The position numbers were made by a program, and so were the translations under genes. From Megaleporinus macrocephalus (lineage: Eukaryota > Chordata > Actinopteri > Characiformes > Anostomidae), in NCBI GenBank assembly GCA_021613375.1, contig CM038727.1, forward strand, positions 3,207,004 to 3,271,003: 64,000 bases of DNA, in the 5' to 3' direction. Numbering within the stretch: position 1 is the stretch's first letter; every line of letters begins with the position of its first letter. The notes under the pieces are model-generated. The model made no database searches. It was not told the DNA's origin and saw nothing but the letters and a program-made list of their open reading frames with translations. Below, piece by piece: positions 32,474 through 43,792 of the stretch.

Positions 32474-32850
32474 AGGTAGGTGATGAGAGGTTGGTGAAGG
32501 TAGTGTTACAGTTTACCTGTACACAGGTAGGTGAAGGTGGTGTTACAGTTTACCTGTACACAGGTAGGTGAAGGTAGTGTTACAGTTTACCTGTACACAG
32601 GTAGGTGAAGGTAGTGTTACAGTTTACCTGTACACAGGTAGGTGAATGTAGTGTTACAGTTTACCTGTACACAGGTAGGTGAAGGTGGTGTTACAGTTTA
32701 CCTGTACACAGGTAGGTGAAGGTAGTGTTAGAGTTTACCTGTACACAGGTAGGTGAAGGTGGTGTTACAGTTTACCTGTACACAGGTAGGTGAAGGTAGT
32801 GTTATAGTTTACCTGTACACAGGTAGGTGAAGGTAGTGTTACAGTTTACT
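32474..32850. repeat. 37-bp minisatellite, about ten copies
   Basis: CAGGTAGGTGAAGGTAGTGT repeats every 37 bp (32524, 32561). Each junction contains ACCTGTACACAGGT, an almost perfect palindrome, so every unit boundary could form a small hairpin. Variation is limited to GGTGGTG/GGTAGTG and single substitutions. Confidence 0.95.
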
Positions 32851-32863
32851 GGTAGACTGTGCT

Positions 32864-33235
32864 GTGAGATATATATATATATATATATAAACATACACAC
32901 ACCCATACACACACAGACACACTAGTAAACATACACACACTAGTGAACACACACATACACACAAACACTAGTGAACATACACACACACCAGTGAATACAC
33001 ACATTAGGGGGCAGTGAAACCCCCACATACACACACACACTAGTGAACACAACCTGTAGGGGGCAGTGAAACACCCACATACACAAACACTAGTAAACAC
33101 ACACACAAACACTAGTGAACATACACACACACTAGTGAACACACACACAAACACACACACTAGTGAACATACACCCACCAGTGAACACACACATACACAC
33201 AAACACTAGTGAACACACCCAGTAGGTGGCAGTGA
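32864..33235. repeat. TA run and CA-rich array with CACTAGTGAACA motif
   Basis: A short (TA)n run is followed by irregular (CA)n blocks separated by CACTAGTGAACA, with two insertions of GGGGGCAGTGAAAC-type sequence (33006 and 33059). The Cys/Val-rich minus-strand frame is a by-product of CA repeats. Confidence 0.93.
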
Positions 33236-33354
33236 AAAACCTGTAAGTGCTGTATTAACAGATACACAAATTCTTCACTTCACACCTGTTATAACACTCT
33301 GTAACAGTACTGTATATAATGTTCTCATGAACAGGTATCGTCCCACACTATATT
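33236..33354. other. Short AT-rich connector
   Basis: AT-rich non-coding DNA leading into the TTATAAC repeat family. Confidence 0.5.
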
Positions 33355-33760
33355 AAGTGTTTATAATAATAACTATGTAGTTACACATTAAAAACATGTG
33401 AATTGAAGCTCTACAGCAAGGACAACAACCTCCCTCTACTAAAGACAGTATACTCTCTCTCATGTAATTACACATTGGTAATAACATTTGTGTAACTGTG
33501 TTTATAACTGTCCAGCATTATAAGGACGTGTGTTATAACTTTATAACATTGAGACGGTATTTACACTGGAAATGTCTTTCTTTTATAACTTTTATAACAC
33601 TGGAACAGACTACATAGTTATTAGAGACAGTGGGCACTTACTACTACTTAGGAGCCACTATACAAGCACATGTCTGGTGTTATAACATCTTTGATTGCTT
33701 TGAAACACCTTATAAATATAATTATAATACAATCTGAATACATAGGGAATGTTATAAATT
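33355..33760. repeat. TTATAAC-rich dispersed repeat, copy A
   Basis: Marker words include TGTAATTACACATTGGTAAT, CCAGCATTATAAGGACGTGT and CACCTTATAAATATAATTAT. The same words in the same order occur at 33825-34300, at 35975-36420 and, partly, at 36485-36640. No ORF is present. It is likely an old non-autonomous mobile element. Confidence 0.85.
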
Positions 33761-33824
33761 ATTATCATTATTATTATTATTATTAGTAGTAGTAGTATTT
33801 GTATTTTGTCTACTGTTCCAACAT

Positions 33825-34302
33825 TTTTAGAATTGAAGCTCTACAACATAAGGACAACGACCTCCCTCTACTAAGACAGTATACTCTCGCCCATGTAATT
33901 ACACATTGGTAATAACATATGTGTAACTGCGTTTATAATTATCCAGCATTATAAGGATGTGTGTTATAACTTTATAGCAGTCATTTCTTTCTTTATTATA
34001 AAGCTGGAAAAGACTTCTGGAAAGAAATGTTAATTAACAATTGTAATTACATTCATGTTATTACTAATGTATGAGTAATAACAGTAGAAAAAAATAGTAG
34101 TTACATTGTTGTTGCAGGTGTTATTCGTGTGTAACTACACAGTAGTTAGAGAGAGTGAGACCACGGGTAATATAAAGTGTTATGCTACTTAAGAGCAACT
34201 ATACAAGCTCTAACTTGGTGTTATAAGATGTTTGATGCTATATAACACCTTATAAATGTAATTATAATGCATTATGAATAGAGGATTCATAGGAAATTCA
34301 AA

Positions 34303-34303
<1 letters not shown>
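33825..34303. repeat. TTATAAC-rich dispersed repeat, copy B
   Basis: Second copy, carrying an extra segment around AAAGCTGGAAAAGACTTCTG (about 34000) that also occurs near 37330. It ends in a TA microsatellite. Confidence 0.85.

Positions 34304-34381
<78 letters not shown>
34304..34381. repeat. (TA)n microsatellite, about 77 bp
   Basis: Uninterrupted TA run at the 3' edge of copy B of the TTATAAC repeat. Confidence 0.98.
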
Positions 34382-34383
<2 letters not shown>

Positions 34384-34649
34384 AAGACTCTAACGCTACA
34401 TCATTCATTCTATTATGAATGATGTAGTGTTTTATTCTCACATATTCTTAATTTTTGTCTTGCTTTTTTTTATAATTTTATTTCTTTTATTATTGTATTT
34501 GATTTATTTATGTATCATTATTTTATCTTATTTTATCTTATTTTATTTCATTTGCATGTTATTTTACTAATTTTTTTATTATTATTTCTAATCTTTTACG
34601 CTCTTTTTTTCTTAATTCCTTACTAATTAAAGCTTTTATCTATTTTGGA
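34382..34649 (+). mobile_element. AT-rich retroelement-type 3' fragment
   Basis: Words CTTGCTTTTTTTTATAATTT, TTATTATTTCTAATC and TAATTAAAGCTTTTATCTAT match the sequence at 36900-37050, which leads into a GATT-tailed LINE end. This copy lacks the tail. Assignment to a LINE rests on that resemblance. Confidence 0.55.
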
Positions 34650-35460
34650 ACAGCTGTCAGAAGCCTGGCTACGGCTTAGCCAATCACGACACCACTTTTC
34701 ACTCCCGTTAATGTGTTCTGTGGCATGTTATAGGCGTCATGTGCAGAAATGCTTTACAGCTTTGACGTATGGATCCATTAACAACACTGACAATGATGCA
34801 TCGCGAGATGCGACGGCAGAATCGCACGCTACGACATGTGGCAGCTGCCATGGCTGACCTCTGAATCTCTTAGCTGGAGATAGATGCCTTCTTTTTCATG
34901 CCTGGCTTCAAGCTCTAATAGTCAATTGATTCATCCCCAGCCCGCCTCAGAGTCAACTCTGCCTCCACTTTATTTATTTTTCCCCGGAGAAGTGCCCCCC
35001 CCCCTCCTGCATCCGTCTTATTAAAATCTAATGGCAAACAATACTCCCTCTCCTCTCCATCTGATGGTGCGGAGAAAAACAATTTGAGGGGATTTTGGAT
35101 GGTTTATAACCTGTATAGGCACCGGCCTTTGAGGAGATGAATGAGCTAATCAATCATCGTCTGGGGTGGAGGGGGGGTGTTGCTCACACGGGTGTTGGAG
35201 GTGATGACGGAGAGGTGAGTTATCTCCACTCGGACTCCACTCTGAGCGCTGCGTTGGCCTCCAGCGCTGGAGAATAATGGCGGTCCAGTAACTCCAGCAA
35301 CTGTTTTAGCACCAGCTCCTCAAGGTTCATCACTACGATCACATCTTTAGTGGCTTTGCTGAAATTTTTCATTGGGTTTGTTTCGTTGCTCAGGTTTTGT
35401 GATGTTACGCATGTTGTTGCTCAGCTGAGAAATATCACACTGCGCCACGAGTACACAACA
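34650..35460. other. Candidate conserved non-coding island (about 34650-35240)
   Basis: Balanced, non-repetitive sequence with words such as TCTAATAGTCAATTGATTCA, GAGCTAATCAATCATCG and ATTAAAATCTAATGG (homeodomain/PBX-type cores) and a C-run near 34997. The 70-codon frame at its left edge is not convincing. Candidate regulatory element by composition only. Confidence 0.38.
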
Positions 35461-35974
35461 AACAATGTCTTATAGCCGGGGGGCAAGGGGGTCCTCAGGG
35501 ACCCAATTAACCTCTAAAAACTCCTGTATATTCCTTTTGGGACACTCAAACACAAATCCAGGGAAAAGTCATTCTTACTGCATTAGTTACACACATGGAA
35601 CTTCTGTCTTTGATATTCTTAACCAACTAGAGCTGCACCACTGATCTGCCTCTGGGTGGCGCTGTAGCAAACTAGTTCACCCTGTTGATGCTTTATAGAC
35701 TAGCAACTGTAACGGTGTCTGGGATACCTCTGAAAAGTCATCCAATAGGAAATTGAAGATGGAAGAAAAGATGAGGAGGAAGATCTCAGGTGAAGTGTGG
35801 AAGATCTACCAAACTTGATAGAGCTGTTAACCAAATCATTTCAAAGCCATTGAATCCAATATCAGTGCTTTTATGGCAAACAAGCTAGAATTTAGCCAAC
35901 GCTATAGTGGCAAGCCAACATGGGACCCCCTTGAATACCAGTTCTGGAGTCAGGAGTGAAGGTATGGTCCCGCA
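35461..35974. other. Non-coding stretch, nothing recognised
   Basis: Ordinary sequence before copy C of the TTATAAC repeat; no gene or element identified. Confidence 0.5.
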
Positions 35975-36420
35975 TTATAATTATTATAAGTGTTTGTAAT
36001 AACTGTGTAGTTACACATTAACAACATATGCAGCTGTCATATATTTTATCTACTGTTCCAACATTGAAGCTCTACAGCAAGGACAACAACCTACCACTAT
36101 TAAGACAATATAATCTCTCTCTCATGTAATTACACATTGGTAATAACATATGTGTATATGTGTTTATAACTGTCCAGCATTATAAGGACGTGTGTTATAA
36201 CTTTATAACATTAAGACAGTATTTACACTGGAAATGTCTTTCTTCCTTATAAACACTGGAACAGATTACATAGTTATTAGAGACAGTGGGGACCTACTAC
36301 CACTTAGGAACAACTATACAAGCACATGTCTGGTGTTATAAGGTGTTTGATTGCTATATAACGCCTTATAAATATAATTATAATGCATTATCAATACAGG
36401 ATTCATAGGAAATTTTTACA
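35975..36420. repeat. TTATAAC-rich dispersed repeat, copy C
   Basis: Same ordered words as copies A and B, including CCAGCATTATAAGGACGTGT and ACGCCTTATAAATATAATTA. An ATT-rich microsatellite follows (36421-36475). Confidence 0.85.
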
Positions 36421-36484
36421 AAATATTATTATTTTTTTTACTATTCTTCTTATTATTATCATCATTATTATTATTTTATCTAGT

Positions 36485-36640
36485 CTTCCATTTTTATCTC
36501 TACAGCATTAAGGAAACAACCTCCCGCTACTAAGACAGCACATTCTCATATGTAATTACACATTGGTTATAACATAAGCATGTGTAATTATTTGTAATTG
36601 TCCAGCATTATAAGGATGTGTGTTATAACATTGGTTGATA
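36485..36640. repeat. TTATAAC-rich dispersed repeat, copy D (left part)
   Basis: Contains the CTACAGCATTAAGG, TGTAATTACACATTGG and CCAGCATTATAAGGATGTG words, then stops. The continuation expected from copy B (ACTTTATAACATTAAGACAG and AAAGCTGGAAAAGACTTCTG) appears only after 37289, on the far side of a GATT-tailed insertion. Confidence 0.75.
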
Positions 36641-37255
36641 TTTATTTATAAAACACTCTCCGGTCATTTGCCAGAATACATCACTTCATTGATGAGTTTA
36701 AATAACAGTAATTATCAGACTCGCTCTAGTGGTTGGATCAGCTGACAGGTACCAGAGTTTTTACTGGGAAAATCTGCTTTTAGCTACAGTGCACCAGTGA
36801 GCTGAACTCTAATACAGCAACTCAGCTCACTGTCACTCAATCATATTAAACTTTTAATATCTAACCACCTTCAGACCGCCTGTACCGGTTTTACGTAATC
36901 TTACTTATTCCTAATTTTTTATGTCTTGCTTTATTTTTTTATTATTTTATCTTATTTAATTTTTTATTTTTTTATTATTTCTAATCTCTTACCCTCTTTT
37001 TTCTTAATTTCTTATTAATTAAATCTTAGCTTTTATCTATTTTTTTTGTATTATTACTATTTCTATTTTTATATTCACTGTAATTTTTTAATTCTCGTTT
37101 AACGTGTATTAGCTACTTTTTTCTCAGTTGTTTTAATAATTCATAATGACTAAATTTGTTTTTATTTTCTTTGTCATGTCAGTCCCTGTTCATGTAAATG
37201 CTCGGCTACATGGAAAATGAGGGTTGCCCTGAATGTACTTCCGAGCTAAAATAAA

Positions 37256-37289
<34 letters not shown>
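36641..37289 (+). mobile_element. GATT-tailed non-LTR retroelement 3' end, inserted in repeat copy D
   Basis: An AT-rich 3' region (36900-37170) is followed by GGGTTGCCCTGAATGTACTT, AGCTAAAATAAAG and a (GATT)n tail at 37258-37289. A short tandem repeat instead of poly-A at the 3' end is typical of CR1/L2-like LINEs. A reversed relative lies at 41938-42030. No reverse transcriptase frame remains. The left boundary is inferred from the interrupted repeat. Confidence 0.65.
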
Positions 37290-37290
<1 letters not shown>

Positions 37291-37360
37291 CTTTATAACA
37301 TTAAGACAGTAATTTCTTTCTTCCTTATAAAGCTGGAAAAGACTTCTGGAAAGATTTAGG
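37290..37360. repeat. TTATAAC-rich dispersed repeat, copy D (right part)
   Basis: Resumes the family exactly after the GATT tail, with ACTTTATAACATTAAGACAG and AAAGCTGGAAAAGACTTCTG. Confidence 0.7.
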
Positions 37361-37399
37361 AGGCAGGATATTGTCCAGGTCCAAATATATATATCTCCA

Positions 37400-37500
37400 A
37401 AACGGCTTTACTTTCCATGTAAGTCAATGGAACCAGATTTTTTTTCCAAGCTATTTTGGAGCATTTCGATTGGTCCACTCATCACAAAATGCTCACACAG
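37400..37500. repeat. Short dispersed repeat (TCTATTGGTCCA family)
   Basis: CATGTAAGTCAATGGAACCAG followed by TTTTGGAGCATTTCGATTGG and TCCACTCATCA. Related copies lie at 16100-16160, 39056-39135 (same orientation), and at 19273-19308 and 44103-44185 (reversed). Confidence 0.8.
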
Positions 37501-38460
37501 TGTGCAGGGTAGCTGTCCTGTTTAAATGATATAGAAAAATTAAATTAGCGTCAAAAATGGAGATCCATTTTTATTCTTTGGGCAGCGACGATATGAATTA
37601 TTTGGAACTTTGGGAGTCTTCAGTGTAGGTCCTACTCTCGGCTCAGGTCTTGGAGCGTTAAGACCTTCGCTCATCCTACCAGATCAGGACAGCGAAGTTG
37701 GAGCCCACCCTCTCTTTGACAACTGGATAGGACCAAACTGGTGGTGGTGGTGGTGATGGTGGGAGGGAAGGAGGTGAACATCAAAGCGTTGGCAGATGAA
37801 AGCAGCCGGATGGATTAAACAAGGAGAGTCATTTTAAAGACCACGACCAGACGTTGGTCAGGAGCAAAGAATGAATGAATGATGTAGCGTCAGAGTCTTC
37901 CTGGTAGAACTTCCATGGGTGTGGTGACCTCTTCTCAGGAACTGTTGCAATATCAACTTGAAAACTCTTCAAAAGCTGCCACGAGTGTTCACTCTGAGCT
38001 CCACCAGGTCCTCCAGGTCACGCAGCAAGCATTCCTCGTTGGCCACATGCTTGTGCTAGTATCAGGAAAAGAAAACATGGCCTCCGTTTGGACTAACCTC
38101 AACACCGGCCTCTCTGGAAGGCCCGTCTCCACCGCAGCGTGTGTTGGAGTTACTTATAGACTAGACTGGCGTGTGATCAGAGGAGGTTGTGGAATTGCTG
38201 TGGGCATGTTTGGAAGACATCTTTTGATCCTGGCTGCAACATGCTAAAGAGGGGGTACTCTGACCACGGAGGGCTAGACACACCCTCGTGTCCTTCTTGT
38301 AATGACAGACGACAAGAACCTGGATGTGTTCTGCAGACCAAGGAGACCTTCTGTTCCTCGGAAGGTGGGGGGAAGTTTGGGTGGCAACCATAATAGAAGT
38401 CTTTAGAGTGGGGGAAGAGGCAGAGAGGGAGGGCACCAGGATGGCAATCAGTTGAAAGTG
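37501..38460. other. Non-coding stretch, no gene supported
   Basis: A 110-codon forward frame at 37915 and an overlapping reverse frame exist, but neither resembles a family I know, and composition does not change at their edges. A (GGT)n-like run occurs near 37741. Confidence 0.5.
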
Positions 38461-38980
38461 TGTGCTCTTAAATAAGCCTTAAAGAAATGAGTGGGCAGAA
38501 CCGGAGGCCTGCTATTCTAAGAGAGAGCTGGGTCGAGGACAAGGAAGAGAAGAGAAGGGAAGGGAATTGAATGACATGGATAATTTAGAAGAGTGCATGC
38601 GGGACGTTTGAGAGAAACCAGCAATCATAGCGCTGATGACATAATGGCCAAAGCTCTGGAGCTTTTAAGCTCCAACACATCCACCAGCCAGCATGAAGAG
38701 CTTCTTCCCATCCAAAGAGAATTACTGTCGCTCATGTTTTGCAGTCCAGCGTTATGAGATCCTCTGAGATGGCAGATTTGGGTTTTTGCAAAGTATTTGA
38801 GATGAATTCATCGGGGTTTTTTTTAGCCCAGCAATCTATACGCCCCTGCTACAAACCACAACAAACGCTGTGTTTCCAGCACCGAGCACTTCGGAACAAT
38901 TTCGCTGAATGCAGAGTGAGTGCAAATGTGTAGCATCCCATCTAATCCTGTAGATGGGAGTCATTATTACAAATGTAGGG
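38461..38980. other. Candidate conserved non-coding island
   Basis: Non-repetitive, balanced sequence with words such as GGAATTGAATGACATGGATA and ATAGCGCTGATGACATAATG. No convincing coding frame. Conservation not testable here. Confidence 0.3.
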
Positions 38981-38983
38981 ACA

Positions 38984-39012
38984 AGTCAAGTCAAGTTTAT
39001 TTATATCACTGT
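38984..39012 (-). mobile_element. Tiny L2-type LINE 3' tail remnant
   Basis: CAAGTCAAGTCAAGTTTATT followed by TATATC is the reverse complement of the 3' end of the LINE at 50776-53764 (TATATAAATAAAATTGACTTG). Only the extreme 3' end is left, as expected for an abortive reverse-transcription insertion. Confidence 0.7.
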
Positions 39013-39055
39013 CCAAAGAAAAACATAGTAATTTTACAGGAGTGAACAAAAACTG

Positions 39056-39135
39056 TCTTTACTTTCAATGTAAGTCAAAGGAACCAGAAGATTTTCCATG
39101 CTTCTTTGGAATATTTCTATTGGTCCACTCAGGAT
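39056..39135. repeat. Short dispersed repeat (TCTATTGGTCCA family)
   Basis: TTTCAATGTAAGTCAAAGGA and GAATATTTCTATTGGTCCAC match the copy at 37400-37500. It lies directly beside the Tc1-like element that starts at about 39150. Confidence 0.8.
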
Positions 39136-39149
39136 GTAGAAAAATGAAA

Positions 39150-40110
39150 ACTTCAACTCTTCAACAACTTCAGCTCCTCAGGGAAGGCTCTCCACACGGT
39201 TTAGGAGAGTGTTTATAGGAAAGTTTGACCATTCTTCCCAAAGACCATTGGTGAGGTCAGACACTGATGTTGGACGAGAAGGCCTGGCTCACAGTCTCTG
39301 CTCTAATTCATCCCAAAGGTGTTCTATCAGGTTGAGGTCAGGCAGGCATGTTGGAACAGGAAGGGGCCGTCCCTAAACTATACCCACAAAGTTGGGAGCG
39401 TGAAATTGTCCAGAATCTCTTGGTCTGCTGAAGCATTAAGAGTTCCTTTCACTGGAACTACAACTGAAAAACAACCCCACACCATGACCCCCCCTCCACC
39501 AAACTTTACACTCGTTACAGTGCAGTCAGACAAGTACCGTTCTCCGGGCAACCACCAAACCCAGACTCGTCCATCGGATTGCCAGATGGAGAAGCGCGAT
39601 TGGTCACTCCAGAGAACTCGCCTCCACTGCTCTAGAGTCCAGTGCTTTACTCCACTGCATCTGACGCTCTGCATTGTTCTTGGTGATGTCAGGTTTGGAT
39701 GCAGCTGCTCGGCCATGGAGACCCATTCCATGAAGCTCTCTACGCTCTGTTCTTGAGCTGATCTGAAGACCACATGAAGTTTGGAGGTCTGTAGTGATTG
39801 ACTCTGTAGAAAGTTGGTGACCTCTGTGCACTATGCTCCTCAGCATCCGCTGACCCACTCTGTCATTGTACGTGTTCTACCACTTGGTGTCTGAGTTGCT
39901 GTCGTTCTCAATCACTTCCACTTTGTTAGAACACCACTGACAGTCCACTGTGGAATATTTAGTAGTGAGGAATCTTCACCACTGGACTTGTTGAACAGGT
40001 GGCGTCCTATCACGATACCACGCTGGAGTTCACTGAGCTCCTGAGAGAGACACACTCTTTACTAATGTGTGTAGAAGCAGTCTGCAGGACTAGGTGCTGC
40101 TTTTGTCCCA
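39150..40110 (-). mobile_element. Tc1-like transposon, degraded
   Basis: The minus-strand frame at 39378-39773 encodes the centre of a Tc1-like DDE transposase: [20 protein letters not shown], which includes the second catalytic Asp region, then VKFGGGGVMVWGCF and [11 protein letters not shown]. The N-terminal helix-turn-helix segment lies near 39900-40020 on the same strand with frameshifts. Compared with the split copy, it has lost the segment around the TIR at both ends and part of the C-terminal core. It encodes no complete enzyme. Confidence 0.9.
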
Positions 40111-40469
40111 CTGGGTCGTCCCCCTACAGCTTCACCTGCAACAGAACACGACTACAGCCAGGAACTATAATTATATAACAGGTGTACTTGATAATAACCA
40201 ATGAGTGCAGGTACAAGGCCCCTAATAACCCAGTGATTCCCTGATGTTGAAAATACTTTCTCTTGTTCTAGTTTTGCTTCAGTGTTCCAATTATGTGGTT
40301 CCAAAAAGAAGCTTATGCTAAATTCACTCAGCGCACAAGCCTTAAACACAAGAAACAACATAATCACTGAAAACAGCCAGAGGTGTTTGCAGCTCGGACT
40401 CTTTTTCCAGATGACCAGGTTTTTTTTCCGTTTCCCCCACGTCCTATTATAAAAGCCCTGCATTGTGAA
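40111..40469. other. Non-coding stretch, nothing recognised
   Basis: A 110-codon minus-strand frame covers most of this interval, but it has no recognisable domain and ordinary non-coding composition. Confidence 0.5.
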
Positions 40470-40877
40470 CTCTATCGCGATCATGTTTGCAATATAAACT
40501 CCCCGTAATTAGGAAGAGAGCACAGACGGAGGGAAGCCGAGCCGGCGGATAATGAAGATCTGCCCTTGAACGCTCGCTTCCCCCTTTTCAGAACCAGCAC
40601 CCATCAAAGGGCCTCCAGTGCTGCAGCCCTGTGTATAATTAGCCCCAGTTCTGGTTAGGACTCGTGTGTCGTGGCCATCGACGCACAGCCTGCTGTCCTG
40701 GAGAACACAGTTGGCTCTGGCACAGTCTTCAAAAGCCATGAAATTGCTGTCGCACTACTGGAGTCTATTCTTTGTGGCCTAGTGCAGCGCCAAGAGTACA
40801 AACCAGCGCTGAACCGAGCTGGTACACCCGCTTCATCCGTTTTCTCAGCTTCGCTGTCACTGCAGGACATCATTGTC
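40470..40877. other. Candidate conserved non-coding island
   Basis: Repeat-free sequence with words such as GAACTCTATCGCGATCATGT, AACTCCCCGTAATTAGGAAG and GTGTATAATTAGCCCC. CpG is retained and there is no convincing exon. It ends at the TTAA that bounds the next transposon. Confidence 0.35.
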
Positions 40878-40881
40878 TTAA

Positions 40882-42502
40882 AGGGAACCCCGGCTGGTAA
40901 CACTTGTAAGCCTTAATATGGTGAAATGACTCTAAATTATTAAGACGTTGTTAAAAATCACTAAAAGTATCAGATTTATTAGATTCTCTGTAAAATCCGC
41001 TGCACGTGGGTCTCCATTGTTGTATCTACTGACGTGATCAGCGGGTAGTGACGTCAAATGGTTTCAGTAACCGGCCATCACGCTTGAGCACAGCTAGCTA
41101 GCTAAACATGCTACTGTTCAGTCTTTACAGTTTGAGCTAGAACTCAACATTTCTGACATCAGTGGTGACATCACCGCTAGTGTAAATGGTGAACAGAGAG
41201 GGTGGAGGAGAGAGTGACACAGTGCTGGAGTTGTTGTGAAGCTGTGTGTTGGTGTTGACGGAGAAGGAGAGTGTCTGTTAAAGGAGCTCCGCTTTCTAGC
41301 AGGAAACATTCACACTCAGTAAACAGCTCGATACACTGAACGGGAGTGTCTCTGAGCTTCACACTCCTTTATTAGTGAAGTAGTATGTTCACTACTAAGA
41401 CTGTACCTTCACCTTCAGGATCCACAAACGAGGAGAAGCAGCTGACGCTAACGCTAAACGTTCTCAGGAGAGAGTCCAGCGCATGCTCTCGTCACGGTTC
41501 TTCTCGTGGTTCTCCATAATCTGGAGCTTCTGGACTTCCTGTGTGGGGAAACTGTTGCACTGCATTGTGTTTTAGTCTACGCTTAAAACCAACAGCCTCC
41601 GTCAAGTCTCTCACCAGTGGTGGTCTACTGAACGACTCAGACTCATCCAGACTGAAGTGAGGAGAGCAGAGCGGGGGTCTTTGGGTAGCTGTGTTGGTCC
41701 ACACGCTGCTTCACTAACTATTCTCCTTGTTTATGTTTGTGAAGCTGTTTAGACTAATATCAGTTTTCACACTGCCTTTCACTGAAACAACATCAACAAC
41801 ACAATGTACATGGTTTTCTTTAAGCTCGGTTAGTAACTAACACTCACTCCTTCACACCACAGTCCAGTTCAGACCTGAAACCATCTGACCTCATCTACCC
41901 AGCAGGCATTGCACGTCAGGAATAATGTCTGCATCTATATGTCAACCAATCAACCTTTATTTTATGTCGGAAGTACATTGAGGGGTGACCCTCATTTTCA
42001 ATGCAGCCGAGTATTTACATTTTCAGGGATTGAAAGCAAAATGAGCAAAAATAATAATAATAAATAAAATACAAATTTTAAATAAACATTTAATATAGAT
42101 GCATAAAATATAATGTAAATTTATTTAGAAAAATGTAATAAAAATATAAAATAAACATAAAATACAAATAAACAAATAAGATAAAAGTACCTATAAAAAT
42201 AATCTCATTAAAACAATCACGATAAAAAAAGAATAATAATAATAATAAATAAAATAAAATAAAATAAACATAAAATACATCAAAATAAACAAATAATATA
42301 AAAATAAAAATCCTTATAGAAAGATAAACTCATTTAAAACAATCACAGGCTTTCTGATGGTCACTAGAAACTAGTGATCCCAGCGAGCTGGGTTAATTTA
42401 TGAATATATCTGTTACTTTTAGTGATTTTTAACAATGTGTCTCAACAGTTTAAAGTCTTACACCATATTAAGGCTTACAAGTGTTACCAGCCGGGGTTCC
42501 CT
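40882..42502. mobile_element. TTAA-flanked DNA transposon with long terminal inverted repeats, non-autonomous
   Basis: The left end AGGGAACCCCGGCTGGTAAC (from 40882) and the right end (to 42502) are perfect inverted repeats over at least 42 bp. Similarity resumes further in (GTTAAAAATCACTAAAAGTA), giving arms of about 100 bp. The element is bounded by TTAA at 40878-40881 and 42503-42506, the target of piggyBac- and Kolobok-type transposases. The interior has no transposase; the small frames on both strands, two of which share the peptide MLPAGVPF, are read from the inverted repeats. A reversed LINE tail and AT-rich tract (41938-42330) lie inside it. Confidence 0.88.
41938..42330 (-). mobile_element. 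Reversed LINE 3' end nested in the TTAA element
   Basis: CAACCAATCAACCTTTATTT followed by GGAAGTACATTGAGGG and ACCCTCATTTTCAATG is the reverse complement of the tail region at 37190-37290, with a shortened GATT-type tail. The following A/T-rich stretch corresponds to the AT-rich 3' region of the same family. Confidence 0.7.
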
Positions 42503-42632
42503 TTAAGAACTTTCCATACCAAATACTGCACAGGTACGATTGGGTTCGGTTCATTTTTAGACCATTATATTTATTTCCAGTAAGCTTTGGGATCATTTAC
42601 ACCACAGAGCGAAGCTTTTTTAAGTGTATTAA

Positions 42633-43792
42633 CCCTTTGATGCACAAGCCAATCAAACCCCTTCTAAAGCACAACATGGGTTAAACCTGACTCGTGTTTA
42701 TTATGGTTATTTAGAAAGCAATGCACAAAGTTTTTAGCTTTCACAGTTTTCGAAATATCAACACTTTTCCAACTCGGATTCTGAATAACTACAGATTTAA
42801 AAAAAAAATCTCCCATAGAGAATGAATAGGATGGAAAAGTTCACGCCAATCTGCTGAACTTCTGCTCGACCAACAGACACCGCTTCACATACACTGGCTT
42901 AGAGCAGACCCCCGACCACAACTGCAGAGTTGGTTTGACTCTGTTTATCGTTTTTTTCTATCCTTCGTTTCCCTCCCATAGAGGCTCATTCATTTTTGGA
43001 CACACACAAACATCATTGTTTCATCTAACCTACAGCCTACAAACTGCATATACTTACTCAGGGCAGTTTCTTTAAACTCTAATATCCACAGACATACTGA
43101 CCTGCACTCCTCTATTCGTCATATATTCATCCCTCTGTCCTCCCATAGAGTGCCATTCATTTTCAAGCCCACACAAACATCATGGTTTCGTTTAACCTAC
43201 AGCCTTCAAGCTGCATGTACTCACTCAGATCAGATCCCTTAACACACTGACCCACACTCCTCTAGTTGTCGTTTATTCATCCCTCGTTCCTTACACTGCT
43301 TAAGCTTTGCAACTATCCTGCATAGTTTCCTATGTTATTGTGTGTACTGAGTGTCTCTTTGGTAAATCTAAATCTAAATAAATCTAAAAAACTTCTAAAT
43401 GTTAATTAAAAATCTTGTTATTGATCTTAAATCATTATTTTAATTAAAATTTATTTACTTCACAAACAAAAAGTGTTTGTAAATATGTTCCTGACTGCAA
43501 ATGTTTACAAACATAAACAGATCCAATCAAACTCCTGAGCCATACCAATCCTGAGCCAAACTCCATAGTGAACATATAAGAGTTAATTCTGAGCCATGCT
43601 GTGTGTTAGAAGTAGCGATACAAACATTATTATTGTTAATAAATTATAAATAATAAACCTAAAATCATTTGTTATGATCAGAAACAAGTAAACTGAGGAA
43701 TTCATGCAAGATTTTTAAGATGGATTAATTTATTGGAAAGATACAGAACATAAAATCTCGGGTCACTTTTGAACAGGTTGTGCATCAAAGGG
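42633..43792. mobile_element. piggyBac-like non-autonomous element (MITE), 1,160 bp
   Basis: Terminal inverted repeats CCCTTTGATGCACAA match perfectly over 15 bp at both ends. The element is flanked by TTAA at 42629-42632 and 43793-43796. TTAA plus CCC-starting ends is the hallmark of piggyBac. The interior contains no transposase, but has a duplicated segment of about 180 bp (words CCTCCCATAGAG near 42972 and 43139, AACCTACAGCCT near 43028 and 43194). Confidence 0.85.

Noticed and set aside
37915..38247. 110-codon forward frame with a good start
   Set aside because: No family resemblance, an overlapping reverse frame of similar length, and unchanged composition at its borders.
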